Assembly: GCA_017458285.1 (NCBI GenBank)
Contig: JAFTFU010000072.1
Location: forward strand, 1 to 51,679
Reading direction: 5' to 3'
Origin: Clostridia bacterium
Lineage (GTDB): Bacteria; Bacillota; Clostridia; TANB77; CAG-508
Length of the DNA stretch: 51,679 nucleotides
In this document: in pieces, positions 1-9,520 of the stretch
How positions within the stretch are numbered: position 1 is the stretch's first letter
Layout: every line of letters starts with the position of its first letter
Position numbers and translations under genes: made by a program
The notes under the pieces: generated by a model
The model's database searches: none
Seen by the model: only the letters and a program-made list of their open reading frames with translations
What the model was told of the DNA's origin: nothing

Positions 1-1521
<1,521 letters not shown>

Positions 1522-1583
1522 AAATAATTTATGAAAAGAGGTTTATAAAATGAGCAATAACTAACTCATCTTCTGCTAAGTTT

Positions 1584-1617
1584 TAATGACTAATTTGTGC
1601 AAATAAGTTGGTCATTA
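1584..1617 (+). terminator. Candidate terminator after the recombinase gene
   Basis: TAATGAC (1584-1590) pairs with GTCATTA (1611-1617), and an inner ATTTG/CAAAT pair extends the hairpin. It is followed by AGTTTTAAAA, a weak U-tract. It lies about 60 bases after the recombinase stop. Confidence 0.4.
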
Positions 1618-1780
1618 GTTTTAAAATAAACACTAATATTGGAACAAAATGTTGCATTGATAAGGTCAATAATGTAGCTAGTATGGTACTTAAATCTAGT
1701 AAGCCAACTTAAAAATGCAAGCAGTGAATTTGTTCTCCCACAAATCCAAAAGTCCATTTTCAAAAACACTGAACTTTAAC

Positions 1781-1837
1781 AAAACTTTTAGAAAAAGTTT
1801 TACAAAATATATTATCAATTTCTTTAACAAGAAATTG
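1781..1837. repeat. Two adjacent perfect inverted repeats (oriT/MobC operator candidate)
   Basis: AAAACTTTT (1781-1789) and AAAAGTTTT (1793-1801) are separated by 3 nt. CAATTTCTT (1816-1824) and AAGAAATTG (1829-1837) are separated by TAAC. The second palindrome ends about 5 nt before the mobC SD. Both arms are perfect. Assignment as oriT or as a MobC-binding operator is inference from position. Confidence 0.4.
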
Positions 1838-1858
1838 AATTGGAAGCGAGATGATTAT

Positions 1859-2170
1859 ATGAGAAATAGAACAATTAAAAAATCATTTTATCTAAATGAA
1901 GAAGAAAATAGACTATTAAAGGAAAAATGCTTTGGTGGCTTTATATCAGAATCCGATTTTTTTAGAATGTGTATTCTCAATAAAGAAATAAAAGAAAAAC
2001 CAGATGAAAAATTTTATGATACATTAGAACAATTAAGAGGTGTAGCAACAAATATAAATCAAATAGCAAGAGTTGCAAATCAAACAAGGGCAATTGATGT
2101 AGGTTCACTAAGAGAATTTGAAAAAGAAGTTAAAGATATTATTTCAGATTTAAGAAAAAAATATTTATAG
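1859..2170 (+). CDS. MobC-like relaxosome accessory protein
   Basis: Protein of 103 aa. The N-terminus (MRNRTIKKSFYLNEEENRLL) is ribbon-helix-helix-like. The C-terminal part has the MobC signature region LRGVATNINQIARVANQT (about residues 60-77). MobC proteins bind near the nick site and help the relaxase open oriT. The ATG at 1859 was chosen over upstream codons because GAAGCGAG lies about 8 nt before it and family homology begins there. The relaxase starts 13 nt after the stop, so the two are translated from one mRNA. Confidence 0.85.
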   Translation: MRNRTIKKSFYLNEEENRLLKEKCFGGFISESDFFRMCILNKEIKEKPDEKFYDTLEQLRGVATNINQIARVANQTRAIDVGSLREFEKEVKDIISDLRKKYL

Positions 2171-2183
2171 GAGTGGTTTGCTT

Positions 2184-3005
2184 ATGGCAGTTACACAATT
2201 ATATAATAGAACAACAAATTTAAATGGTTTAATTGAATATGTTATGAATGGAGATAAAACTGATGAAATGAAATATGTATCTGGTGTAAATTGTTTACCT
2301 GAAACTGCTTATGAAGAAATGATAGCTACTAAAAATAGATTTAATAAAGGCAAAGAAAAAATTATAGGTTATCATTTAATACAATCTTTTGCGGAAGGAG
2401 AGGTTACACCAGAAGTGGCTCATGAACTTGGACTAGAATATGTAAATGAAATATTTGGCAAAGATTTTGAAGTTGTAGTTGCAACACATCTTAATACAGA
2501 TAATGTTCATAATCATATAGTAATAAATTCTGTGTCATTAAAGACTGGTAAAAAATTTTATGATTATCATGCCTCACGAGATTATTTGCGAATTGTGTCA
2601 GATTGTATTTGCCAATATTATGGACTATCTGTATTAGAAGATAAAATATGGAAACACAAAGGTGCTTATAAAAGATTTGCAAAAGAAAATCCATATATGC
2701 AAATGGTAAAAAGTGATGTTGATAGATGCCTTGCAAAGGCTCTTTACGAAAAGGATTTTAGTAAAAGATTAGAAAAATTAGGATATAGCTATTCAAATAC
2801 TTATGAACAAGGACTTGTTGTTATCATTGATAATACTAAAGACAGAAAAGTTTATTTACAAAAATTCTTTGGAGATAGTTATTCGCATAATAAGGTTATA
2901 GATAGAATTTTAGATTATGAAAATAAAAGTATAACTCAATATGGTAAGAAATATAGAATATCTAAAGAAGAATATATAAAAATATTAGAAATTAAAAAAA
3001 AATGA
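2184..3005 (+). CDS. MobP-type relaxase, N-terminal nuclease part (frameshifted)
   Basis: Relaxase/mobilization nuclease (VirD2-like family), which nicks oriT and stays bound to the transferred strand. Visible motifs are YVMNGDKT near the N-terminus, the segment VSGVNCLPETAYEEM, and the metal-binding motif THLNTDNVHNH (about residues 102-112). The ATG at 2184 is preferred over the TTG at 2178 because TAGGAGTGG (2168-2176) is 7-8 nt upstream. The frame hits TGA at 3003-3005 directly after a run of nine A (2994-3002). Family-like sequence resumes at once in another frame, so this is the front part of a protein of about 440 aa. Whether the break is real, a sequencing slip, or bypassed by polymerase or ribosome slippage cannot be told here. 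Confidence 0.85.
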   Translation: MAVTQLYNRTTNLNGLIEYVMNGDKTDEMKYVSGVNCLPETAYEEMIATKNRFNKGKEKIIGYHLIQSFAEGEVTPEVAHELGLEYVNEIFGKDFEVVVATHLNTDNVHNHIVINSVSLKTGKKFYDYHASRDYLRIVSDCICQYYGLSVLEDKIWKHKGAYKRFAKENPYMQMVKSDVDRCLAKALYEKDFSKRLEKLGYSYSNTYEQGLVVIIDNTKDRKVYLQKFFGDSYSHNKVIDRILDYENKSITQYGKKYRISKEEYIKILEIKKK

Positions 3006-3033
3006 AATTAAGAAATTACCATTACTATATGTT

Positions 3034-3504
3034 TTGTTCTGTTTATTATTAAAAATTGATCCATTACCAGCTAAAATGGATTTTGGAAAAGCAAGAGTAC
3101 CACTAACTAAAGAAATGAGAATTGAACTAAAATATATGAATGAAATATCTAGACAAGCAGTTTTATTAAGTGAAAATAAAATTGGATCATTAGACGATTT
3201 AAACAATTTTAGAACTAGATTAGAGAATGAAGTAAAAACTTTAAAAGGAACAAGAGAAAACTTACAAAGAAAGAAAAGAAAATCTACAAATCAAGAAAAT
3301 ATTAATAAATTCAATGAAGAATTTAAAACACTTGCTCCGAAAATTAAACAATTAAATACTGATATTCAAAATTGTTATAAAATTGAAAAACGTACCATTT
3401 TGTGGCAACAAGAATATGATAAAGCTATGGAAAAAGAACAAGAACAACAAAAGCAAAATGAATTAAAGCAGAGTAAAAAGAAAACAAGAAAATATTTGAA
3501 ATAA
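3034..3504 (+). pseudogene. C-terminal part of the same relaxase, out of frame
   Basis: This frame is open from inside the A-tract (reading NEIKKLPLLYVLFCLLLKID) and matches the C-terminal region typical of clostridial relaxases: a hydrophobic LLYVLFCLLL stretch, then a charged segment and a long basic coiled coil. Removing one A from the tract at 2994-3002 joins it to the upstream frame with no residue lost. The TTG at 3034 and the ATG at 3076 lack clear ribosome sites, which supports a split gene rather than an independent one. The coiled coil usually serves DNA or coupling-protein contacts. Confidence 0.75.
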
Positions 3505-3559
3505 ATAATTAGAGTAAAATCAAATATAACATTTAGATTCAAAAAATATTAAAAACTAA

Positions 3560-3588
3560 TTGACAAGCATGAACAGCTGTTTTATAAT
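3560..3588 (+). promoter_or_regulatory. Consensus promoter with SOS (LexA) box for dinD-like gene
   Basis: TTGACA (3560-3565), a 17-bp spacer and TATAAT (3583-3588) form a perfect sigma-A consensus. The spacer contains GAACAGCTGTTT (3571-3582), which fits the Firmicutes LexA box core GAAC-N4-GTTY and is palindromic. LexA bound there would block RNA polymerase directly. Confidence 0.75.
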
Positions 3589-3627
3589 AATGACAAAATA
3601 TAATATTAAGAAATGGAGATGATACTA

Positions 3628-4458
3628 TTGAAAGAAATAGATAAAAACAATAAATCATTTGAAGACATTAAACACATGGATGAAAATGGAGTTGAATTTT
3701 GGTATGCTAGAGAATTACAAAGTGTATTAGATTATAAAGAGTGGAGAAAATTTGAAAATGTAATTAGCAAAGCAAAAAATGCCTGTGAAAATAGCAGTAT
3801 AAATGTATTTGAACATTTTGTCGATGCCGACAAGTTGTCGAAGCGTGCTAATAATGCAGAAGTTAAAATAAGCGATTATAAATTATCTCGTTACGCTTGT
3901 TATTTAATAGCACAAAACGGAGATAGTCGAAAAAAAGTTATTGCTCTTGCTCAAACTTATTTTGCAGTTCAAACACGAAAGCAAGAAATTACCGAAAAAG
4001 AATACAGTATGCTTACAGAAGATGAAAAAAGATTTTATCAAAGAAATTTAACACGTAAAGGCAATTATTCTCTTAACCAAACAGCTAAAAAAGCAGGAGT
4101 TAAAAATTTTGATAAATTTCACAATAGCGGTTATAAAGGTTTATACAATGGAGAAACAGCTGATGATATTGCAAAGAGAAAAGGATTAAGATATAGAGAA
4201 GATATTTTGGATAATATGGGAAGTGAAGAACTTGCAGCAAACTTATTTCGTATCACTCAAACTGAATCAAAACTAAAAAAAGACAATATTCAAGGCGAAA
4301 AAGAAACAAATAAAACTCATTATAAAATTGGTAAAAATATTAGAGAAGTAATTGCTAAAAATGGTGGAACTATGCCAGAAGATTTGCCTACACCTAAAAA
4401 AAGCTTAAAGCAATTGGAAAGAAAAAATAATAAAATTTTAAAAAATTCAAATAAATGA
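3628..4458 (+). CDS. dinD: DinD-like DNA-damage-inducible protein
   Basis: About 276 aa. The N-terminal half has the BRO/DinD-type fold signature VEFWYARELQSVLDYKEWRKFENVI and later SDYKLSRYACYLIAQNGD (written here in pieces). The middle carries NFDKFHNSGYKGLYNGET and RKGLRYREDILDNMGSEELAANLFRITQTE, all typical of DinD. E. coli DinD is SOS-induced and has been reported to act on RecA filaments; the role in Clostridia is unknown. The TTG at 3628 is preferred because GGAG at 3615-3618 is 9 nt upstream; the ATG at 3613 has no SD. It is monocistronic, with its own promoter containing an SOS box and a strong terminator after it. It is probably cargo of the mobile element. Confidence 0.85.
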   Translation: MKEIDKNNKSFEDIKHMDENGVEFWYARELQSVLDYKEWRKFENVISKAKNACENSSINVFEHFVDADKLSKRANNAEVKISDYKLSRYACYLIAQNGDSRKKVIALAQTYFAVQTRKQEITEKEYSMLTEDEKRFYQRNLTRKGNYSLNQTAKKAGVKNFDKFHNSGYKGLYNGETADDIAKRKGLRYREDILDNMGSEELAANLFRITQTESKLKKDNIQGEKETNKTHYKIGKNIREVIAKNGGTMPEDLPTPKKSLKQLERKNNKILKNSNK

Positions 4459-4487
4459 ATATATAAAAAAATAATTGCTTATAAAAT

Positions 4488-4535
4488 CTATAAAATTACC
4501 TAAAATCAATTTGATGATTTTAGGTAATTTTATAG
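4488..4535. terminator. Strong bidirectional terminator
   Basis: A perfect 21-bp stem (4488-4508 with 4515-4535) and a 6-nt loop ATTTGA, followed by GTTTTATATTTTTTT on the + strand and an A-rich flank on the left. It lies between the convergent dinD-like gene and the next - strand gene and can serve both. Confidence 0.85.
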
Positions 4536-4606
4536 TTTTATATTTTTTTACATAAATTTTTTATATTTAATTATAGCATTAAAGATTATTTAAGCACATA
4601 AATCAA

Positions 4607-5179
4607 TTAATAATTCACAAAATTATATTTGCTCATTTCTTCGTCAGATGTTCCACTAAATCCTGGTAAATCTGTTGTCCACTTACCATTTTTATATTCT
4701 ATTATTGCTCCTGCACCTTCTTTATATCCATCTAGATTGTAATCTTCATAAGAAACCCAATATGTATTGTTATCTCCATGTGCTACCATTTTGACATCAG
4801 TTATATACCATCTAGCATCATTTGGCAAATTCTCAGCTTTATACTTATTTAAAATACCATATGCTAATTCTAAATTCATTTCTGTACCTGTTTCTTCAAG
4901 ATTTTCATTGTTATAATTTACAAAATTATACTTACTCATTTCTTCATCAGATGTTCCACTCAATCCTGGTAAATCTGTTGTCCATTTCCCATCTTTATAT
5001 TCTATTATTGCTCCAACCGATGTTGTATAACCATCTAAATTTTTTTCTTCATAAGAAACCCAATATGTATTATTATCTCCATGTGCTATTAATTTAACTT
5101 TTCCGATATACCAATTAGCATCTGAAAGTTTCTCATTTTTATACTTATTTAAAATACCATATGCTAATTCTATACTCAT
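4607..5179 (-). repeat. In-gene tandem duplication, 300-bp period
   Basis: Copy 1 runs 5179-4880 and copy 2 runs 4879-4607. Long stretches are identical at the protein level, while third codon positions and several residues differ, so the duplication is not brand new. Confidence 0.85.
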
Positions 5180-5464
5180 TTTATTAGTTGATGTAGTAGT
5201 ATTATTAGAACTCTTTTTCTCTGAATTAGTTGTATTTCCAGATGAATTAATAGTTTCTGATACTTTATTTATTTTTCCTTGCAAATCACTTACAGTTCCG
5301 TTTAAACTATTTACTTGTGATTGAAGCTCAGTAGATTTTTGAATTTCTGCTGTTTTATCATTATTAAGTTTATAAATGAATATTCCCATAACTATTATTG
5401 CAATTATAGCTAATATTAGGAAAAATGTTGATAAACTTATCTTTGTAACATTTTTTTCTTCCAT
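4607..5464 (-). CDS. Membrane-anchored protein with two 100-residue tandem repeats
   Basis: About 285 aa, not assigned to a known family. The ATG at 5464 has a good SD (GAGGTGAGA); a longer frame to 5503 lacks one. A short cytoplasmic N-terminus is followed by one transmembrane helix (about residues 11-32), a coiled-coil/Ser-Asn-Thr linker, then two copies of a domain containing ELAYGILNKYK, AHGDNNTYWVSYE, GAIIEYK.GKWTTDLPG and SDEEMSKYNFVNY. The repeats are exactly 300 bp apart (starts at 5179 and 4879), and the second ends at the stop codon. The topology suggests an extracytoplasmic domain. It could be a secreted sensor or binding protein; no catalytic motif is visible. Confidence 0.75.
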   Translation of the reverse strand: MEEKNVTKISLSTFFLILAIIAIIVMGIFIYKLNNDKTAEIQKSTELQSQVNSLNGTVSDLQGKINKVSETINSSGNTTNSEKKSSNNTTTSTNKMSIELAYGILNKYKNEKLSDANWYIGKVKLIAHGDNNTYWVSYEEKNLDGYTTSVGAIIEYKDGKWTTDLPGLSGTSDEEMSKYNFVNYNNENLEETGTEMNLELAYGILNKYKAENLPNDARWYITDVKMVAHGDNNTYWVSYEDYNLDGYKEGAGAIIEYKNGKWTTDLPGFSGTSDEEMSKYNFVNY

Positions 5465-5932
5465 ATTCTCACCTCGCTTTCTTTTGTAAAATAAATTATA
5501 CAATTATATTTTACCAATTATGCTATTTTTTTACAAGCCTATTTAAAAATTTTCTATAAAATTATTGCAAAAACCAAAAACTTATGTTAAATTAATTATA
5601 GTAAATTGAATTTTATAAAATGATAAATAAATGGTGCAGTTTTTCGCATACCTGTCTACGAATCGCACCAAGGACGTAGATGTTCTATAAAAAATAACAT
5701 TCTGAAAAATGATAATTGAAAAACTTATGAAATTGTCCATCTTTTATATAATTTGGACAAATTCATAAGTTTTTTTAATTCACCTTTATTTGAATGTAAG
5801 TGGAATTCTATTGACAATTAGATATTGTTTAAAAAAATCCATTGCATGGCGCTGCATTAGCTGACCTTATTCATTATGCAATTTTCATATATCCTTTTTA
5901 AAATTTTTCACTTAAAACATACTTGTATTATC
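5465..5932. other. Intergenic region with one hairpin and patches of higher GC
   Basis: No supported gene. Around 5632-5690 there is a GC-richer patch with GGTGC...GCACC ends. Around 5840-5905 a short open frame reads NPLHGAALADLIHYAIFIY before a stop, which may be a decayed coding remnant. A 21-bp imperfect hairpin lies at 5719-5774. I could not identify an RNA gene or att site. Confidence 0.4.
5719..5774. terminator. Hairpin terminator, usable in either direction
   Basis: Arms 5719-5739 and 5754-5774 pair over about 21 bp with one mismatch, with a 14-nt loop. A T-tract follows on the + strand and A-rich sequence flanks the left arm. It could end the anti-sigma transcript on the - strand, about 160 nt after its stop. 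Confidence 0.55.
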
Positions 5933-7834
5933 TCAATTTTTTATTAATTCCTCATCACGAATCACTTCTGTCATGTCAATCACACATTTTTTGTTGTTAC
6001 TAACTATGTTAAATAAAATTTTTTTTAATTCTTTAGTTCCATCAAAATGAACACAATTTACATCTGCAATATAACTAGAACCTTCTATCTGTTTAACATT
6101 AACAACTTCATATTCTTCTCCACTTCCACCACAATTTCTATATTCTAAATACTTTTGACCATATATATCTCTCCATACAAATGCCTCATAACCATTCCAG
6201 TTTTCAAATCTGTATTCATAGCAATCATCAGTAATATATTGTAATATTGTATTTTTAAAATCCTCATATAATATTTTTGTACTAATATATTCACTATCTT
6301 TATTACTATAAGAATTTATAAGTCCAATTTCAATCAATAAATTTTCTGGAGAACCTGCAAATGCACCTCTTAATTTATAATACTTTTGAAGACTCTTCTT
6401 TACAGTTTCTATTGGAAATAATGCATTATTATTTTCACTTGAATTGTTATCTATCTGATTAGATATAGCGCTTGTATTTTCTTGACTTTTATTTATATAT
6501 GTATTAGCCGTATTGCTAATACTCTCACTTCCTATACCATTTATATTATTATTTGATGCAGAATAACTTTCGCTTAACTTACTATTATTATTTATTTCTT
6601 CAGTTTTTTCTTTAATAACTGTTCCCTTGGTTAGGTTTATAAGCTTATATTTTGAGTATTCTTGATTTTCATTTATTTTTATTTGGGCTATTGCTTCATA
6701 TAATTCATGTTCCTCAATATTTTCGTCATTTTCTTCTATATAACAATATACAAATTTTACAGTATAAGATTTATTTCTGTATGAAATTTCTTTGATATCT
6801 AAACAAAGAGCTTTTGATGTTTCAAATTTTCTGATATATTGGTCTGTTGTTTTGTCATAATTATAAAAATGATTATTTATTTTTATAATATCTCCTGTTT
6901 TTTCTATTGATTCATAATAATATGCTTCAATAATGTTATTTATCATATTTCTTTTTGATTCTTCATTTTTTTGTATAATTTGTTCATTAATTATTTCAGC
7001 TGTATACATTGCTCTTGATGTCTCGTCCATATCAGTTTTATTTAATAATGCAAATGCACTTAAATATTTTTTCATTTCAACTTCTGATTGTTTTGTTACA
7101 ATTTCATTTCCATTAACTAAAATTTGTCTATTATTCAAATCAACCGTTAATTCAGATAATAAACTGTCTGTATTATCGTAAATTTCTATTTTTAATCTTT
7201 CATCTTCACTTATTGATTTTCCTATTTTTAATTCATCTGTATATACATATTGTCCATCTTCTTTTTTACTTTTTTGAGCCGCTATAAGCATATTTTGTTT
7301 GTCATAAATTTTATATTTTAAAGGTGTTTTTCCATTTTCAATGTTTTCTTCGTTTACAAATATATTAATTTTAGCTTGATTTTTTTCTAAAACCGCATTT
7401 TGTATTTGGATTTTAACTCCATCTGCAATTTCTATTGATGAGTATGATATTGTTATTTCTTTGTCATTAAATAAATTCTCTGTTCCTGTGATTTCTTGAT
7501 TTGTTATAAGATTTTTTATCATAAAGAATATATTTCCATATCCGTTTGCAGAAGCATATACATTTGCTCCAATAAATATTAATACTACTGCTGCAATTGA
7601 AGTTAAACTTTTTATTTTATTATTAAATTTATAAATATTTTTCTTTACATTGTCATTTTGTACTACTTCATTTTGTTTTTCGTTTTGGTCTTCGTTATCA
7701 AAATTCTTTTCACTTTTGATAAATTCTTCAAAAGTATCATCAAATTTCTTTGAAATTAAAACGTCTTTTTGTAGCTCTTTTTTTATAAATATGTCTTTTT
7801 CTTCATCTGAAATATTATTGTTCACTGTCTTCAC
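5933..7834 (-). CDS. Membrane-anchored anti-sigma factor-like protein with large outer domain
   Basis: 633 aa. The cytoplasmic N-terminus (about residues 1-70) is acidic/basic and begins MKTVNNNISDEEKDIF. One transmembrane helix follows (about 74-95, SLTSIAAVVLIFIGANVYA), then more than 500 extracytoplasmic residues. The region right after the helix resembles the DUF4179 type found in clostridial anti-sigma proteins; a Ser/Asn-rich linker (about 415-470) precedes a separate C-terminal domain of about 160 aa. It overlaps the ECF sigma gene by 20 nt, so translation is coupled, as expected for a sigma/anti-sigma pair. Presumably it holds the sigma factor at the membrane until an envelope signal releases it; the signal is unknown. 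Family assignment rests on architecture and context. Confidence 0.75.
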   Translation of the reverse strand: MKTVNNNISDEEKDIFIKKELQKDVLISKKFDDTFEEFIKSEKNFDNEDQNEKQNEVVQNDNVKKNIYKFNNKIKSLTSIAAVVLIFIGANVYASANGYGNIFFMIKNLITNQEITGTENLFNDKEITISYSSIEIADGVKIQIQNAVLEKNQAKINIFVNEENIENGKTPLKYKIYDKQNMLIAAQKSKKEDGQYVYTDELKIGKSISEDERLKIEIYDNTDSLLSELTVDLNNRQILVNGNEIVTKQSEVEMKKYLSAFALLNKTDMDETSRAMYTAEIINEQIIQKNEESKRNMINNIIEAYYYESIEKTGDIIKINNHFYNYDKTTDQYIRKFETSKALCLDIKEISYRNKSYTVKFVYCYIEENDENIEEHELYEAIAQIKINENQEYSKYKLINLTKGTVIKEKTEEINNNSKLSESYSASNNNINGIGSESISNTANTYINKSQENTSAISNQIDNNSSENNNALFPIETVKKSLQKYYKLRGAFAGSPENLLIEIGLINSYSNKDSEYISTKILYEDFKNTILQYITDDCYEYRFENWNGYEAFVWRDIYGQKYLEYRNCGGSGEEYEVVNVKQIEGSSYIADVNCVHFDGTKELKKILFNIVSNNKKCVIDMTEVIRDEELIKN

Positions 7835-8342
7835 CTTCTTTCTTTAAAATTGTATATATTTTTTCTCTAGCTCTCGCAAGCCTTGATTTTACAGTTCCTT
7901 GCGGTATATTACAAATTTCTGCTATTTCTTTTACAGAAAAGTCGTTATAATAATATAAAACTACTATTAATCTTAGTTCTTCATTTATTGAATTTAACGC
8001 TTTCTCTACATCTGATTCTTCTTTATATCTGTCATAATAATATTCATTTTCATGATAGTTTTCTAATTTTTGATTGATATTTATTATCTTTTTATTATTT
8101 TTTATGATATCATAGCACTTGTTAATCATAATTCTTATCATCCATGTAGAAAAGAATTCTTCTTTTTCAAGCTTTTCTAAGTTTTTATACCCGCTTATTA
8201 ATGCTTCTTGTAAAGCATCACATACATCATCATCATTTTTTAAAATCGCCATACCTGTTTTATATAATTTAGCTTTTAATGGAGTTATTAATTCATTAAA
8301 AAGTTCATCTTTTTCTTGTTTTGTTATATTCAAAAGGTTCAT
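7815..8342 (-). CDS. ECF-type RNA polymerase sigma factor
   Basis: 175 aa. Region 2 is seen in LYKTGMAILKNDDDVCDALQEAL and FFSTWMIRIMINKCYDII, and region 4 HTH in LRLIVVLYYYNDFSVKEIAEICNIPQGTVKSRLARAREKI (split here for reading). It would direct RNA polymerase to a stress or envelope regulon. The ATG at 8342 is preferred over an upstream frame to 8405 because AAAGGAGAA sits 7 nt before it. The anti-sigma gene follows with a 20-nt overlap. Confidence 0.88.
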   Translation of the reverse strand: MNLLNITKQEKDELFNELITPLKAKLYKTGMAILKNDDDVCDALQEALISGYKNLEKLEKEEFFSTWMIRIMINKCYDIIKNNKKIININQKLENYHENEYYYDRYKEESDVEKALNSINEELRLIVVLYYYNDFSVKEIAEICNIPQGTVKSRLARAREKIYTILKKEGEDSEQ

Positions 8343-8409
8343 TTTATGTTCTCCTTTATATATTAGACTTTTTATTTTTATAAGTGGTTCATCTCTTAAA
8401 ACCATTTAT

Positions 8410-8438
8410 TTTATATCATATTAGTATAGGTTTTTCAA
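8410..8438 (-). promoter_or_regulatory. Promoter for sigma/anti-sigma operon
   Basis: Reading on the - strand: TTGAAA (8438-8433), a 17-bp spacer and TATAAA (8415-8410), about 65 nt before the sigma start. This is a sigma-A type; I did not recognise an ECF-type autoregulatory promoter. Confidence 0.5.
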
Positions 8439-8493
8439 TACATTTTTTGATAAAAATATACAATTAATAACACAATGAAATAAAAAAAGTCAC

Positions 8494-8528
8494 TTTAAAA
8501 GAACCGTATCAAAAACGGTTCTTTTAAA
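8494..8528 (-). terminator. Terminator after the prepilin-like gene
   Basis: A perfect 14-bp stem (8494-8507 with 8515-8528), loop ATCAAAA, followed on the - strand by GTGACTTTTTTTA. It lies 42 nt beyond the prepilin stop. Confidence 0.75.
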
Positions 8529-8569
8529 ACTTTTTACCCCAAACTATCCACTTTCAGGATTTTTTAAAT

Positions 8570-9439
8570 TTATTTAATAATCAAATTTTTTACATTAGCA
8601 TTTGAATCAGTAAATATATTATTATTTGGTGTGCCATTTACATACACATTTTCAATAATACATCCCTTCCCATCAAAAGTTCCTAAAAATGGATTCGTAG
8701 AAGTTCCAATTAAGGTAAAACCATTAGTTCCTGTTGTTAAATATGCAACTAAATTATTTGCTCCACCATATGAATAATTTTTTGTACCAATAGTTACTTC
8801 AGAGCCGTCATAAGAAATAGATGACTCAAAATTTAAATTTCTGGTTAAAAAAACATATTGACCTTCATACGTATTTCCTGAATTTACACTTTGTGAAAAT
8901 CTTACCAAGTCTTCTATTGAGCTAATTTTTGTTACTTTACTTGAAATGTTATTATATTCTAAATTTTTTGTATAATAAGTTTCTCTGTCTACTTTCACTC
9001 CCTGCACGTAGTAAACTTGCATAGTTTGCTCATTAATTATATAAACATCTTTATATAACGTTTCATCGTAATTTTCATTTTGCCAATTTGATTTTATTTC
9101 TTCAAAATCTCTACCATAATTTAATAATACATTTGGCAATTGTGATAAATTAATAACATAGTATTTTCCACTATCATTTACATTTTTATTTGGTTCAATT
9201 GCTTCTATGCTACTAAACTCATTTAACACAGGCAATTCTCCATTTTGTAAATAATATATTTGAATTTTATCATTTAATTGTTCTATATCATTGTACATGT
9301 TGCTTAATTTTTTTGTATCCATTGCATCTGTTGAATAATATACTAACATGCTAGTTATTATTATTAATATAATTACTGCAACTGTTAATGCAATCATTGT
9401 TATTCCTGAGTTTTTTTCAAATTTTTTCAAATATATCAT
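8570..9439 (-). CDS. Prepilin-like secreted protein with GLUG-type motif
   Basis: Up to 289 aa. The short basic leader ending KNSG is followed by ITMIALTVAVIILIIITSML, a class III/type IV prepilin-type N-terminal helix of the GITLIAL style common in Clostridia. The remainder is predicted outside. The C-terminus has NPFLGTFDGKGCIIENVYV, similar to GLUG repeats (carbohydrate-type surface proteins). No pilin assembly genes are near. Start: the ATG at 9439 has the SD (GAAGGGA) touching it, whereas a TTG at 9430 has the SD at normal distance and gives LKKFEKNSG as leader, so 9430 may be the true start. Function: surface or pseudopilin-like; not certain. Confidence 0.7.
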   Translation of the reverse strand: MIYLKKFEKNSGITMIALTVAVIILIIITSMLVYYSTDAMDTKKLSNMYNDIEQLNDKIQIYYLQNGELPVLNEFSSIEAIEPNKNVNDSGKYYVINLSQLPNVLLNYGRDFEEIKSNWQNENYDETLYKDVYIINEQTMQVYYVQGVKVDRETYYTKNLEYNNISSKVTKISSIEDLVRFSQSVNSGNTYEGQYVFLTRNLNFESSISYDGSEVTIGTKNYSYGGANNLVAYLTTGTNGFTLIGTSTNPFLGTFDGKGCIIENVYVNGTPNNNIFTDSNANVKNLIIK

Positions 9440-9520
9440 TCCCTTCTTTTGTTAAATATTTTAATTATTAGTTTTACTGTTATGTACAACTAATAAATTT
9501 TTACTGTTAACTTTTTTAGT

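Larger units (their letters stand above)
1522..1858. other. Intergenic region between recombinase and mobC; possible oriT
   Basis: No convincing ORF. It contains a terminator-like hairpin (1584-1617) and two perfect inverted repeats, 1781-1801 and 1816-1837, just before the mobC ribosome site. Inverted repeats directly upstream of mobC/relaxase genes are the usual setting of a transfer origin. An in-frame open stretch back to 1715 exists, but the SD at about 1842-1850 supports the mobC start at 1859. Confidence 0.5.

Noticed and set aside
5632..5690. GC-richer patch with GGTGC/GCACC ends as a tRNA or small RNA
   Set aside because: No cloverleaf, no T-loop or anticodon arm could be drawn; no terminator directly after it.
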